The notes under the pieces: generated by a model
What the model was told of the DNA's origin: nothing
Seen by the model: only the letters and a program-made list of their open reading frames with translations
Databases searched by the model: none
In this document: in pieces, positions 1 through 7,638 of the stretch
Layout of the letters: each line of letters starts with the position of its first letter
How positions within the stretch are numbered: position 1 is the stretch's first letter
Translations under genes and position numbers: made by a program
Source of the DNA: Klebsiella pneumoniae
GTDB lineage: Bacteria; Pseudomonadota; Gammaproteobacteria; Ga0077536
Direction: 5' to 3'
Length of the DNA: 43,173 nt
NCBI GenBank assembly: GCA_945876945.1
Contig: CAMCQE010000019.1
Location: 1-43,173, forward strand

Positions 1-154
1 AGCCTCCCTTTGGGGTCGTTCGTGACTAAAGAGTCCGTTTAACGCCAACGCTGAACTGCCGCTGCCGCGTATTTGCGGGAGCCTGCGGAGTTCGCGAGGG
101 CCGGTCTCACCCCGATGAGGATGGCCAGGCGCCGAAGTCTGAGCATACGGGCGA
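1..154. other. No gene recognised
   Basis: I see no convincing coding region, RNA gene or repeat here. The short open frame that begins at 73 runs straight through the terminator and the tRNA, so it is not a gene. The stretch may hold the end of a feature lying outside the window. Confidence 0.4.
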
Positions 155-192
155 TTTCAAAACCCCAACGGAGACCCGTTGGGGTTTTGAAA
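155..192 (-). terminator. Intrinsic terminator after tRNA-Ala
   Basis: A perfect 17-bp inverted repeat (155-171 with 176-192) encloses a 4-nt loop. The stem has a GC core (CCCCAACGG) and A/T-rich ends, so it works as a terminator in either direction. It begins 2 nt beyond the CCA end of the tRNA on the minus strand. Confidence 0.85.
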
Positions 193-193
193 T

Positions 194-269
194 TGGTGGA
201 GCTGAGGGGGATCGAACCCCTGGCCTCTGCATTGCGAACGCAGCGCTCTCCCAGCTGAGCTACAGCCCC
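194..269 (-). tRNA. tRNA-Ala (anticodon CGC)
   Basis: Read on the minus strand, this 76-nt segment folds as a standard cloverleaf. The acceptor stem is GGGGCTG/CAGCTCC, the D arm is GCTC...GAGC, and the anticodon stem CTGCG/TGCAG carries the loop TTCGCAA. The T arm has GTTCGATC, and CCA is encoded. The anticodon at loop positions 34-36 is CGC, which reads the alanine codon GCG. A perfect hairpin terminator follows directly, so it appears to be a single-tRNA transcription unit. Confidence 0.95.
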
Positions 270-387
270 AAGGTGAGGGCGAGGAGTTTAGCGGGCGCAT
301 CCGCCTAGCGCCAGCCCGCTGGGCAAATTCGTTGCGTCAGGTAAACCGGGCTGCAATCATCGGCCGCATGCTTTAGGAGTTACCGCA

Positions 388-1356
388 ATGAACGCTTCGC
401 CCCAGCCCGGTTCCCAAACGGTTCCGCCATTTCCCGCGCTAACTCGCGGCAGGCTTGAGACCCTGCAGCTCAATCTGGGGTATCGCTGCAATCAGGCCTG
501 CGCGCACTGCCACGTGGAAGCGGGTCCGCTACGCACTGAAGCCATGTCCGCCGAAGTCGCCGACTTGGCGCTGCAATTTGCCATCGCGTCGTCGGTTAAA
601 ACGCTCGATCTCACGGGCGGCGCGCCTGAGTTGAACCCCGTGTTCCGGCAGTTGGTGCGCGGCGCGAGACGGGCCGGTATCGCGGCTATCGATCGCTGCA
701 ACCTCACGATTCTCGAAGAGCCGGGACAAGCCGACCTCGCGCAGTTTCTCGCCGCAGAGGGCTGTCGGGTGGTGGCCTCTTTGCCGTGCTACGGGCCGGA
801 GAACGTAGAGCAACAGCGCGGCAAGGGCGTGTTTGACGCGAGCATTCGAGGCATCAAAGCGCTTAACGCGCTGGGCTACGCGGCCGAGGGCAGCGGCTTG
901 GTCCTCGATCTGGTCTACAACCCGGTCGGCGCACATTTGCCGCCCGCGCAGGCGGCGTTGGAAGCGACTTATCGCGAACGCCTGTTCGCAGACTACGGGA
1001 TTCGTTTCAACCACCTGCTGACGCTCGCCAATATGCCGATTGCGCGCTTCCGGCACGCGCTCGAGCGCGACGGGCGCTATGTCGACTATCTCAATCTGCT
1101 GGTGGACAACCATCGGGCGGAAAACCTGTCGGCCGTGATGTGCCGCAGCCTCATGAGCGTTGATTGGCAGGGTTACGCGTACGACTGCGACTTCAACCAG
1201 ATGCTGGGTCTGCCGCTGGGCGGGGAGGCTCGGGTGCATTTGTCGGAGCTGCTGGCGAAGGCCAGCGTGGGGCGCCCCATCGCAGTCGATAGCCACTGCT
1301 ACGGCTGCACCGCCGGCAACGGCAGTAGCTGCGGGGGCGCGCTATCCGCCGCATGA
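388..1356 (+). CDS. arsS: Arsenosugar biosynthesis radical SAM protein ArsS
   Basis: The 322-residue protein is a radical SAM enzyme of the ArsS family, which acts after arsenic methylation to join a 5'-deoxyadenosyl group to methylated arsenic on the way to arsenosugars. The 4Fe-4S motif CxxxCxxC is seen as C34, C38, C41 (CNQACAHC). The family features IDRCNLTIL near residue 106 and the cysteine-rich tail HCYGCTAGNGSSCGG (residues 303-317) are present, the latter probably holding a second cluster. The ATG at 388 has a good ribosome site (TAGGAG). The stop overlaps the start of the next gene by 4 nt (ATGA), so the cassette is translationally coupled. No arsM methyltransferase is visible in the window. 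Family assignment is strong; the reaction is taken from the family. Confidence 0.9.
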   Translation: MNASPQPGSQTVPPFPALTRGRLETLQLNLGYRCNQACAHCHVEAGPLRTEAMSAEVADLALQFAIASSVKTLDLTGGAPELNPVFRQLVRGARRAGIAAIDRCNLTILEEPGQADLAQFLAAEGCRVVASLPCYGPENVEQQRGKGVFDASIRGIKALNALGYAAEGSGLVLDLVYNPVGAHLPPAQAALEATYRERLFADYGIRFNHLLTLANMPIARFRHALERDGRYVDYLNLLVDNHRAENLSAVMCRSLMSVDWQGYAYDCDFNQMLGLPLGGEARVHLSELLAKASVGRPIAVDSHCYGCTAGNGSSCGGALSAA

Positions 1357-2057
1357 GCCTGGACTCTCACGCGCCCTGGCTCAGCATTATCGTCCCCGTG
1401 TTAAACGAGGCGAATGGCATCCAGCAGTTTCTTGCTCACCTGCAGCCCTGGCGAGAGGCCGGATGCGAGCTGGTGGTGATCGATGGCGGCAGCGTCGACC
1501 AGAGCGCGGCACTAGCGCAGCGCTTGTGTGATCGCGTCGTGAACTCTTCAAGCGGCAGAGCGCGGCAGATGAATGCCGGTGCGCGCGAAAGTCTGGCGCC
1601 GCTACTGCTGTTCCTGCATGCCGATACGGCACTGCCAAGCGCCGCGCTGAATACGCTGCGTGAGCTGTCGCAAGGTCGGCAGCGCTTCTGGGGGCGATTC
1701 GACGTCAGGCTTGGTGGCCCAGCGCCCTTGCTGAGAGTGGTTGAGCGCATGATGAACTGTCGCTCTCGAATTACCGGCATTGCGACCGGCGACCAAGCCA
1801 TTTTCGTCTCTCGCGCCTTATTCGACGACGTCGGTGCCTATCCCGATATCGAGCTAATGGAGGACGTCGCCTTGTCGGCCCGTCTGCGTCGTCGCGTCTG
1901 GCCGGACTGCCTTCCACTGCGCGTAGAAACCTCCGCGAGACGCTGGGAGCAGAACGGCATTGTTGCCACCATCCTCACAATGTGGGGCCTGCGATTGGCG
2001 TACGCGCTCGGCGTTTCACCGCGCCGGCTTGCTGCCTGGTACCGGCAGATCCGATGA
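1353..2057 (+). CDS. Arsenosugar-associated family 2 glycosyltransferase (TIGR04283 type)
   Basis: A 234-residue GT-A glycosyltransferase of the family 2 fold. The N-terminal strand SIIVPVLNEA, the VVIDGGSVD segment near residues 41-49 and the FLHADT metal/nucleotide-binding segment near residue 88 are visible. Its position directly after arsS, with a 4-nt ATGA overlap, and its sequence fit the TIGR04283 group found in arsenosugar clusters. By inference it transfers a sugar or related group to the arsenic-containing intermediate; the donor and acceptor are not shown by the sequence. It overlaps the next gene by another ATGA, so the three genes form one tightly coupled unit. The protein has no signal peptide or clear membrane segment and should be cytoplasmic. 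Confidence 0.85.
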   Translation: MSLDSHAPWLSIIVPVLNEANGIQQFLAHLQPWREAGCELVVIDGGSVDQSAALAQRLCDRVVNSSSGRARQMNAGARESLAPLLLFLHADTALPSAALNTLRELSQGRQRFWGRFDVRLGGPAPLLRVVERMMNCRSRITGIATGDQAIFVSRALFDDVGAYPDIELMEDVALSARLRRRVWPDCLPLRVETSARRWEQNGIVATILTMWGLRLAYALGVSPRRLAAWYRQIR

Positions 2058-2710
2058 GTCTGGTGCAGGAGACGGCGTTGATTGTTTTCGCGCGGGCGCC
2101 GCAGCCCGGTCGAGTGAAATCGCGTCTGGCGACATCCATTGGAGACCACGCTGCGGCCGAGATTTATGCGCGACTGTTGGGGCGTGCGATTGCGCTGGCT
2201 GCGGACTGGACGGGACCGAAATTTATCGCGGCCGCAGACACGGCTGCGATGACGTACTTTGAGCGTTTGCCGGAGGCCGCTGGGTTTCTCGTGGTTCCCC
2301 AAATAGGCGATGAACTCGGCGCGCGCATGCTGGCAGCATTTGAGCGCGCGCTGTCTGATGCACCCGCAGCGATATTGATGGGCAGCGATATCGTCGATGC
2401 AGAAACCAGTGATTTGCTCGACGCGGCGACTTGTCTGGTCGCGCGAGACGAGATCGTCATTGGTCCAGCGGCCGACGGAGGATATTGGTTGCTGGGGATG
2501 AAATCGGCTCAGCCCCAGCTGTTTAATGCGATGGTCTGGGGCTGCGCTGAAGTAGCCAGGCTCACTGAAGCGCGGGCCATGGGGGCAGGCCTTCGTGTTC
2601 ATCAACTGCCGACGCGCCACGACATTGATAGCGAACGCGATTACAACAATTTTTCTTCAAGGATTGCGCGACTCTCGCCACTGCCCTTGATGAGCGCGAA
2701 CGAAACTTAG
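2054..2710 (+). CDS. Arsenosugar-associated DUF2064 glycosyltransferase-like protein (TIGR04282 type)
   Basis: A 218-residue protein of the DUF2064 family, a nucleotidyltransferase-like GT-A fold. Visible motifs are VFARAPQPGRVKSRLA near residues 11-26, MGSDIVD in the middle (a DxD-like metal site) and GPAADGGYWLLGM toward the C-terminus. I place the start at the ATG that overlaps the previous stop (ATGA at 2054-2057); the upstream in-frame start at 1982 lies inside the preceding gene and would add unconserved sequence. The family is usually the third member of arsS cassettes. Its stop overlaps that of the convergent PilZ gene by 3 nt, so the arsenosugar and flagellar blocks meet with no spacer. 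The substrate is unknown. Confidence 0.85.
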   Translation: MSLVQETALIVFARAPQPGRVKSRLATSIGDHAAAEIYARLLGRAIALAADWTGPKFIAAADTAAMTYFERLPEAAGFLVVPQIGDELGARMLAAFERALSDAPAAILMGSDIVDAETSDLLDAATCLVARDEIVIGPAADGGYWLLGMKSAQPQLFNAMVWGCAEVARLTEARAMGAGLRVHQLPTRHDIDSERDYNNFSSRIARLSPLPLMSANET

Positions 2711-3495
2711 CGAAATTGTCTTTGCATGCGCTCAATTTCTGCGCACAGCTGCGCGACTCGCCGCGCTGCAGTCGGCGAAATATCGACAAATCGGGCACGC
2801 AGTCGCGGCACGCGAGGCCGTTCAGGGGCATCAAAATCAAGCAGCTCGACATCCGTGACGATGGATTGCTGGTTCGGTAACAGCACGCGGCAGCTGGCGA
2901 GGTGATGCGAATCAAGCGCGGGTTCCAGACGACCCTCACGAATTCGGGCGCACAGCCCACCGACGGAAAGATCTTTCAAGTCTCCAGCCAGAAAACGGTC
3001 ATCGGGCAGGACAAAATGGACTTCGATGGCCTGAGTCAGTGGCACAGCCACCCGATATTGCCGCCGCCTCTGTTCGTAGCTGACATAAGTGGGGAATTCC
3101 ACGCTGTAGCACCGCAGGCCTTTTTGCGCGCCGATCTGGGTGACCTTAGTCGAGAAGCGAAGCTCTACGCCTTCGACAATCGCTCGTATGTTCAGCGAGA
3201 GGCCGAGCGCAAGTTCGGCAGGTGCAGTGTTTGGGGTGAGGTCGTCGATGACGAGCAGACGCTGTTCAGCCGAGATTTCCAGAATTGCGCTGGTATAGGG
3301 TTCCGGACGGTTCGCGAGATGAATCGTAAGCGGGCAGTGGTATTGCAATGCCTTCTTCAACACCACATAAATTTCCGGCTCAACAGAGCCTAGACCCGCG
3401 GTGGCGGCTACGGTGTGGACGGACGCAGCTTCTTGATGAGGCGATGATTCGGCTTTGTCGACAGGACGTCGACCGAAAAGATTGAAGAAAGACAT
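2707..3495 (-). CDS. ycgR: PilZ-domain c-di-GMP effector, YcgR/FlgZ-like flagellar brake
   Basis: The 262-residue protein has a YcgR-type N-terminal domain (about 40-138) followed by a PilZ domain (about 140-255). Both c-di-GMP-binding motifs are intact: RxxxR at R144-R148 and DLSVGG at 175-180 (the D/NxSxxG motif). In this family c-di-GMP binding lets the protein engage the motor and slow or bias rotation. It lies 23 nt downstream of flgN on the same strand and is probably the last gene of a flgM-flgN-ycgR unit, the order known for flgZ in Pseudomonas. That would place the brake under the sigma-28-type promoter in front of flgM. Its stop overlaps the convergent arsenosugar gene. Confidence 0.9.
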   Translation of the reverse strand: MSFFNLFGRRPVDKAESSPHQEAASVHTVAATAGLGSVEPEIYVVLKKALQYHCPLTIHLANRPEPYTSAILEISAEQRLLVIDDLTPNTAPAELALGLSLNIRAIVEGVELRFSTKVTQIGAQKGLRCYSVEFPTYVSYEQRRRQYRVAVPLTQAIEVHFVLPDDRFLAGDLKDLSVGGLCARIREGRLEPALDSHHLASCRVLLPNQQSIVTDVELLDFDAPERPRVPRLRARFVDISPTAARRVAQLCAEIERMQRQFR

Positions 3496-3518
3496 GGGAC
3501 CGACGCCGTCTGGTTGAC

Positions 3519-3935
3519 TCAGACTCGCTCCCGGGGACGTGAAGAGGACCCACCGCCTCCCGTTAGGCCGCGAGCATCATAGAGCCGCTCGCGTGGCGGT
3601 CGGCCACTGAGCACGTCAAGTAGAGAAGAAACGAGGTTTTTGCTGGATTTTACGGCGGCGCCGTTCTTTCGGTTGGCCAGTTCGCAGCGTTGCAGCAAGG
3701 TCTCAATTTGCCGCCATTGCGACTGCGCGTCGCCACTGGCCGCTCGTGCTTCCGAGGAGAGGTCGCAATCGCGCGAGGCGTCATTAATGAGCGTGGTCAA
3801 CCGTTCCTTTTCAGCGACGCTACGCTCGAGAAGCTCCGCATCCTTGTGCAGTAGCGCGCTGTATTCTTCACTCAGAACGCGCTCAAAGTCGGTGAGTGCG
3901 GAGATCAGCGTCTGGCGAGCCTCGGCCTCGGTCAT
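3519..3935 (-). CDS. flgN: FlgN, export chaperone for hook-associated proteins
   Basis: A 138-residue, mostly helical, charged protein matching FlgN in size, composition and position. FlgN binds the C-termini of FlgK and FlgL in the cytoplasm and delivers them to the flagellar export gate. Two long amphipathic helices (about 5-50 and 65-110) are evident, followed by a Gly/Ser/Arg-rich tail. It starts 10 nt after the flgM stop and precedes ycgR by 23 nt, so it is in the flgM operon. There is no signal peptide or membrane segment. The call rests on context as well as sequence, since FlgN proteins diverge widely. Confidence 0.85.
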   Translation of the reverse strand: MTEAEARQTLISALTDFERVLSEEYSALLHKDAELLERSVAEKERLTTLINDASRDCDLSSEARAASGDAQSQWRQIETLLQRCELANRKNGAAVKSSKNLVSSLLDVLSGRPPRERLYDARGLTGGGGSSSRPRERV

Positions 3936-3945
3936 TGAGGGAGCT

Positions 3946-4266
3946 TCAGGAACGACCGGGTGCGCCGGTCATCATGGACTCAAAGCCATAGAGCTTTTCG
4001 GCAACCTGCTTGGCATCAACGCGGTAGCTACCGTCATTAACGGCCTGTTGAAACTGGTCAACCCGTTGCTTATCAACCATCGGCACGTCGGCGACGGACT
4101 GCGTCAGGTCGCGCAAGCGAGAGGCCAGATCGGTCAATTTCAAGGTCTCACCGGTGCCGCCCTGTTCGGTGGCGCTAACGGCGGGTGATTTCTCCAGCTT
4201 GACCATGCGCTGGTCCATCGCCGTGATGATTGAGGAGGATGTGCTGTTCTTTACGTCTGAAACCAT
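3946..4266 (-). CDS. flgM: FlgM, anti-sigma-28 factor
   Basis: The 106-residue protein is the flagellar anti-sigma factor that holds FliA inactive until it is exported through the finished hook-basal body. The C-terminal half carries the FlgM signature around VDKQRVDQFQQAVNDG and VDAKQVAEKL (about residues 67-95); the N-terminal half is polar and probably disordered, as usual. I chose the ATG at 4266 because it follows a strong GGAAGGAG site at proper distance; a longer frame from 4305 has no such site and would run upstream of the probable transcription start. A sigma-28-like promoter lies at 4296-4323. It leads the flgM-flgN-ycgR unit. Confidence 0.92.
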   Translation of the reverse strand: MVSDVKNSTSSSIITAMDQRMVKLEKSPAVSATEQGGTGETLKLTDLASRLRDLTQSVADVPMVDKQRVDQFQQAVNDGSYRVDAKQVAEKLYGFESMMTGAPGRS

Positions 4267-4295
4267 GGCGGTGTTCTCCTTCCGGGATGGCCTGC

Positions 4296-4323
4296 TTAGC
4301 GGCAAGCCCTTGCTTCCACTTTA
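4296..4323 (-). promoter_or_regulatory. Sigma-28 (FliA) type promoter of flgM
   Basis: On the minus strand TAAA is followed after 16 nt by GCCGCTAA, which is 7 of 8 to the GCCGATAA consensus. The spacing is one base longer than the usual 15. The predicted start of transcription is about 23 nt before the flgM ATG. Confidence 0.6.
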
Positions 4324-4384
4324 AGCACTTATCGCGAAACATGACAGCAGTCTCAGAACTGCGGTCACATCGCTGTAGCCTGCG

Positions 4385-5107
4385 TCATTCGCCGCTGTAT
4401 CCGCCGTCGACAACGACGACCCCTGAGTCCTGAATAACGCCCTCTACAACCCGCTTCGAATTGTTGTTACGAACGGAAATGCGCTCACCCACCGCGCCCC
4501 CTTGCAATGCGGTGCCGCTCACCGCGATCGCGATAGGACCTGAATCCAGCGACAGCGTCACTGTCTGGCCGCGCCGCACAGTTTCGCGCGCCTTCAGAGC
4601 GCTCTGGTTAACGGGTGCACCCGCCGATATCGCCCGTAATACAACCTGTCCGACTGCGGAAGAAACCTCAGCAATCGCGCCCGGCGGCATATTGGTGAGC
4701 ACTTGCACTTCCAGTTTGAGATCTGATTCCGTCAGGATTTTGCCGCGAGGAATGTTTTGCTTCGCCACCAGAACGCCAAACTCCCGGCGAATAGTCGCCG
4801 GAACGAACAAGCTCCACGGGCTTGGGGCTTCGCATTTGACCGACACAGACGTCATCCCTTGCAAGCGCGCGCCGGGCGGCAAAGTAAGCGAAAGCGGTTG
4901 AACGCAAGGTGCAAGACGCAGGCGGGCATCCAGTTGCCCCACTTCAATTTGGACTTTCTGAGCCGAGTTTTGAGTTTGGCTTTGCAGAAAATCTGCCACA
5001 GCAACGCGAATGTCGGCGAGCGGATAGAAGGCGGCGGCGGTGCAGGGCGCGGTAAGTGCACAGCTCAAAACTCCAAGACCAACAAGCCGCGTAAAGGCGT
5101 ACGACAT
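4385..5107 (-). CDS. flgA: FlgA, periplasmic chaperone for P-ring assembly
   Basis: A 240-residue exported protein with a signal peptide (about 1-25, ending CTAAA before FYPLADIR) and a C-terminal SAF domain seen in ILTESDLKLEVQ and the closing RVVEGVIQDSGVVVV. FlgA helps FlgI assemble into the P ring in the periplasm. The ATG at 5107 has the ribosome site CAGGAG. The frame stays open to 5353, but a perfect sigma-54 promoter at 5139-5154 with predicted start near 5128 lies inside that extension and rules it out. The gene faces flgM in the same direction with a 118-nt gap and is divergent from cheV. Confidence 0.92.
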   Translation of the reverse strand: MSYAFTRLVGLGVLSCALTAPCTAAAFYPLADIRVAVADFLQSQTQNSAQKVQIEVGQLDARLRLAPCVQPLSLTLPPGARLQGMTSVSVKCEAPSPWSLFVPATIRREFGVLVAKQNIPRGKILTESDLKLEVQVLTNMPPGAIAEVSSAVGQVVLRAISAGAPVNQSALKARETVRRGQTVTLSLDSGPIAIAVSGTALQGGAVGERISVRNNNSKRVVEGVIQDSGVVVVDGGYSGE

Positions 5108-5138
5108 AAGACGCTCCTGCAACAGATAGAACCACCTG

Positions 5139-5154
5139 AGCAATCGTTGTGCCA
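5139..5154 (-). promoter_or_regulatory. Sigma-54 promoter of flgA
   Basis: TGGCACAACGATTGCT on the minus strand is a perfect match to TGGCAC-N5-TTGCW. The predicted +1 is near 5128, giving a leader of about 20 nt before the flgA ATG at 5107. Confidence 0.85.
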
Positions 5155-5222
5155 TGAGCTCTCTCAAGGTTTCCATCCGAGTGGCGATATGACTTGGCAC
5201 TGAATGCAACGCGGAGAGCGTG

Positions 5223-6134
5223 ATGTCGATTATCGATAGGGTCGATCGCCTGACCCGGTTGGCCGGCCGTAACCGGCTTGAACTGCTGCTTTTCAAATTG
5301 CAAAGCGAGCAAGTCTTCGGCATCAACGTATTCAAGGTGCGTGAAGTTCTCAAATGCCCGGTTTTGCGCCCAATTCCACATTCTCATTTTCAAATGCGCG
5401 GCGTTTTTCACGCGCGCGGTCAAACTATCACCGTTATCGATTTGGCGGCGGTGCTAGGCCATGGCGCCAGCAAGGGCTCTCCTGACGAATTCGTCATCGT
5501 GACCGAATACTCGGGACATGTTCAGGGCTATCTGGTGCAGCAGGTAGTCAGAATCGTCAACCTCCGCTGGGATGACATCAAGCCACCGCCGCCCGGCATC
5601 GGGAGTGCGAACTACCTGACCGCGGTGACCACGCTGGATAACCAGTTAGTCGAAATTCTGGATGTAGAGCGGGTGCTGGCGGAAATCGTGGGCATGGATT
5701 TTGAAGTATCCGACGAAACGCTCGCCCTGAATGTCCCCAATCCTGATGTGCCGCGCCGAATCTTTATTGCCGATGACTCCGCGGTGGCGCGTAAGTCTAT
5801 GACGCGAGTGATGGACCAGCTCGGTATCGAATATGAACTTGCTGAAAACGGCTTGGAAGCGCTTGAAAAGCTCCGCGGTTATGCCGAGCAAGGCCCGATA
5901 ACAAAACGCTTCGCCATGCTTTTGTCAGATATCGAGATGCCGCAGATGGACGGTTATACGCTCACCAAGACGCTCAAGGCAGATCCCAATCTGAAAGAGC
6001 TCTATGTGTGCTTGCATACCTCCTTGAGCGGCAGCTTCAACGACTCGATGGCGAACTCGGTCGGCGCCAACAAGCTGGTAGCGAAGTTTGACCCCGATGA
6101 CTTGGCCGCACTTGTAATGTCTGTGGTCAACTAA
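5223..6134 (+). CDS. cheV: CheV, CheW-response regulator chemotaxis coupling protein
   Basis: The 303-residue protein joins an N-terminal CheW domain (about 15-165) to a receiver domain (about 177-300). CheV couples receptors to CheA, and phosphorylation of its receiver domain adjusts that coupling. The acidic pocket is present (IADDSAVAR, D184/D185), the phosphoacceptor is D236 in LLSDIEMPQMDG, and the conserved lysine is in LVAKFDPDD near residue 288. The ATG at 5223 follows GGAGAGCG; a GTG immediately before it (5220) is an alternative. It precedes cheR by about 105 nt with only a weak 5-bp hairpin (6155-6170) between. The cheV-cheR pair between flgA and flgB is the arrangement known from Pseudomonas and Vibrio. 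Confidence 0.93.
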   Translation: MSIIDRVDRLTRLAGRNRLELLLFKLQSEQVFGINVFKVREVLKCPVLRPIPHSHFQMRGVFHARGQTITVIDLAAVLGHGASKGSPDEFVIVTEYSGHVQGYLVQQVVRIVNLRWDDIKPPPPGIGSANYLTAVTTLDNQLVEILDVERVLAEIVGMDFEVSDETLALNVPNPDVPRRIFIADDSAVARKSMTRVMDQLGIEYELAENGLEALEKLRGYAEQGPITKRFAMLLSDIEMPQMDGYTLTKTLKADPNLKELYVCLHTSLSGSFNDSMANSVGANKLVAKFDPDDLAALVMSVVN

Positions 6135-6239
6135 AAATTCCCTGACGGACTCGCCCCGCATGTTCGGGGTAAATGTCATGGATGACTGACACCTGATCAG
6201 ACATCGGTCCAGTGCCTGTCTGCCTTGTCGGAAGAATGG

Positions 6240-7052
6240 ATGCATAAGGCTTACCCTTTGCTCTGCGCCTGGCTTGAGTCCCGCATCGGACTAACGCTGG
6301 GGCCTGACAGGGCCTATCTGGTACAGGCGCGTCTGACCCCCGTGCTGGTTGAATTCGATTTGCCCGACCTTCAGACGCTGGTGCAGCGTTTATCGCGTGC
6401 CCCGGATGAGGCACTCGAAGCAGCCGTCATTGAGGCAATGTCGACCCACGAAACGCTGTGGTTTCGCGACGGCTATCCCTTCGAGCTGCTGGCTCGCCAT
6501 TTGATCCCCACCTTGATTGAAAGTCGGCAACGCCTCCGGTTCTGGTCTGCTGCCTGTTCGACCGGACAGGAGGCCTACTCCATGGCCATGGTGGTGGCAG
6601 AGTTCAGAGCCCGCCATCCGACGCTGGCATCCGTGCAAGACGAAATCGTCGGGACAGATGTCGCCGCGCTTTCTATCGATGCGGCAAGGCGGGCCAGATT
6701 TGTCGCGCCTGGTGGCCTGAGGGGACTCGCGCAACGACATCGGCAACAATTCTTCCATCAGGTCCCGGCTGGCTTCGAGTTGGACCAGGCAGTGCGCAGC
6801 CGGACCCGCTTTCTCGTCCACAACCTGCTGGACAGGCCTGAAGCACTCGGCACGTTCGATGTGATCTTCCTGCGCAATGTGCTGATTTACATGAACGAGG
6901 ACGTTCAGCGTGTGGTGCTGGAGCGCGTCCTCTCAGCTTTGGCACCGGGCGGCTATTTGCTGCTGGGGGCTGTTGAGCGTCTGCCCCGGAGTTTTCCCGA
7001 ACTCTCTCCGCTGGTTATCGAAGACCACGTCGTTTACCGGGCGGCAAACTAG
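6240..7052 (+). CDS. cheR: CheR, chemoreceptor glutamate methyltransferase
   Basis: A 270-residue SAM-dependent methyltransferase that methylates glutamates on chemoreceptors for adaptation. The N-terminal helical CheR domain (1-75) is followed by the SAM-binding domain with FWSAACSTGQEAYS (101-114), the THETLWFRD segment near 69-77, and DVIFLRNVLIYMN further on. I start at the ATG at 6240, which has GGAAGA just upstream; a TTG at 6225 would add five residues but lacks a ribosome site. The last codons read R-A-A-N and contain the word GGCGGCAA, the first of a cluster of such words running into the space before flgB. Confidence 0.92.
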   Translation: MHKAYPLLCAWLESRIGLTLGPDRAYLVQARLTPVLVEFDLPDLQTLVQRLSRAPDEALEAAVIEAMSTHETLWFRDGYPFELLARHLIPTLIESRQRLRFWSAACSTGQEAYSMAMVVAEFRARHPTLASVQDEIVGTDVAALSIDAARRARFVAPGGLRGLAQRHRQQFFHQVPAGFELDQAVRSRTRFLVHNLLDRPEALGTFDVIFLRNVLIYMNEDVQRVVLERVLSALAPGGYLLLGAVERLPRSFPELSPLVIEDHVVYRAAN

Positions 7053-7118
7053 GCGGCGCTTGCCGCGTGCCCGTTGCCGCGCTTGCCGCTCGATCGGCAG
7101 TCGCTTGCCGCTTGCCGC
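7040..7118. repeat. Cluster of TTGCCGC / GCGGCAA words
   Basis: From the end of cheR into the spacer there is one GGCGGCAA (7040-7047) and five TTGCCGC words at 7060, 7074, 7083, 7105 and 7112, four of them within the nonamer GCTTGCCGC. Spacing is irregular. The same word recurs between flgI and flgJ and forms the core of the fliK repeat. Confidence 0.7.
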
Positions 7119-7184
7119 CGCCAAGCAGGCGGAGATCGATAAAAAAACTTCAATAAAACAATATTTTATGAACTATCCGCTGGT

Positions 7185-7200
7185 TGGCACGGCGTTCGCA
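7185..7200 (+). promoter_or_regulatory. Sigma-54 promoter of the flgB operon
   Basis: TGGCACGGCGTTCGCA matches TGGCACG-N4-TTGCW with one mismatch and the exact GG-N10-GC spacing. The predicted +1 is about 7211. A run of A/T-rich sequence (about 7139-7169) upstream could bend DNA or bind IHF. Confidence 0.8.
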
Positions 7201-7234
7201 TTAGAGCGACCAACTGTCCATGGAATTGCTTCCG

Positions 7235-7636
7235 ATGATCAACTTCGACACCGCGCTAGGCATTCATCCCCAAGCCGCCATCCTGCGCGCACGCCGGGCT
7301 GAGCTGATCTCCAGCAATTTGGCCAACGCTGAAACCCCGGGCTTTCAGGCTCGCGATTTCGACTTCAATGCCGCGCTCGAAAGCGCCATGAACGCTAAAG
7401 GCGACGGCATGGCGCTGGCGCAGACCGCAAGCGGGCACATGCCGCTGGGTGAGCCTTCGCTGGGTGGTGCGGCCCTTGAATATCGCACACCAACCCAGGC
7501 GTCTCTGGACCAGAACTCAGTCGACGTGCAGGGCGAGCGTTCGCGTTTCGTTGATAACGCCCTGCATTACCAAGCCACCATGCGCTTTATCGACGGTAGC
7601 TTGAGCGGCTTGCTCCGCGCCGTGAGAGGAGATTAA
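7235..7636 (+). CDS. flgB: FlgB, proximal rod protein
   Basis: A 133-residue rod protein with the flagellar axial N-terminal motif (ISSNLANAETPGFQARDFDF, about 31-50), opening as MINFDTALGIHPQA like other FlgB proteins. It forms the cell-proximal rod with FlgC and FlgF. I favour the ATG at 7235: with transcription predicted to start near 7211, the ATG at 7220 would leave only about nine nucleotides of leader and has no ribosome site, while 7235 follows GGA at 7222. The alternative would add MELLP. It heads the flgBCDEFGHI operon and sits 2 nt before flgC. Confidence 0.92.
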   Translation: MINFDTALGIHPQAAILRARRAELISSNLANAETPGFQARDFDFNAALESAMNAKGDGMALAQTASGHMPLGEPSLGGAALEYRTPTQASLDQNSVDVQGERSRFVDNALHYQATMRFIDGSLSGLLRAVRGD

Positions 7637-7638
7637 TC

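Noticed and set aside
73-258. Short plus-strand open frame of 61 codons
   Set aside because: It crosses the terminator and the tRNA on the other strand and has no recognisable protein sequence.
5195-5208. TGGCACTGAATGCA upstream of cheV as a sigma-54 promoter
   Set aside because: The GG to GC distance is 8 nt instead of 10, a spacing that sigma-54 does not tolerate well.
6155-6170. Hairpin between cheV and cheR as a terminator
   Set aside because: The stem is only 5 bp and no U tract follows, so it is unlikely to stop transcription.
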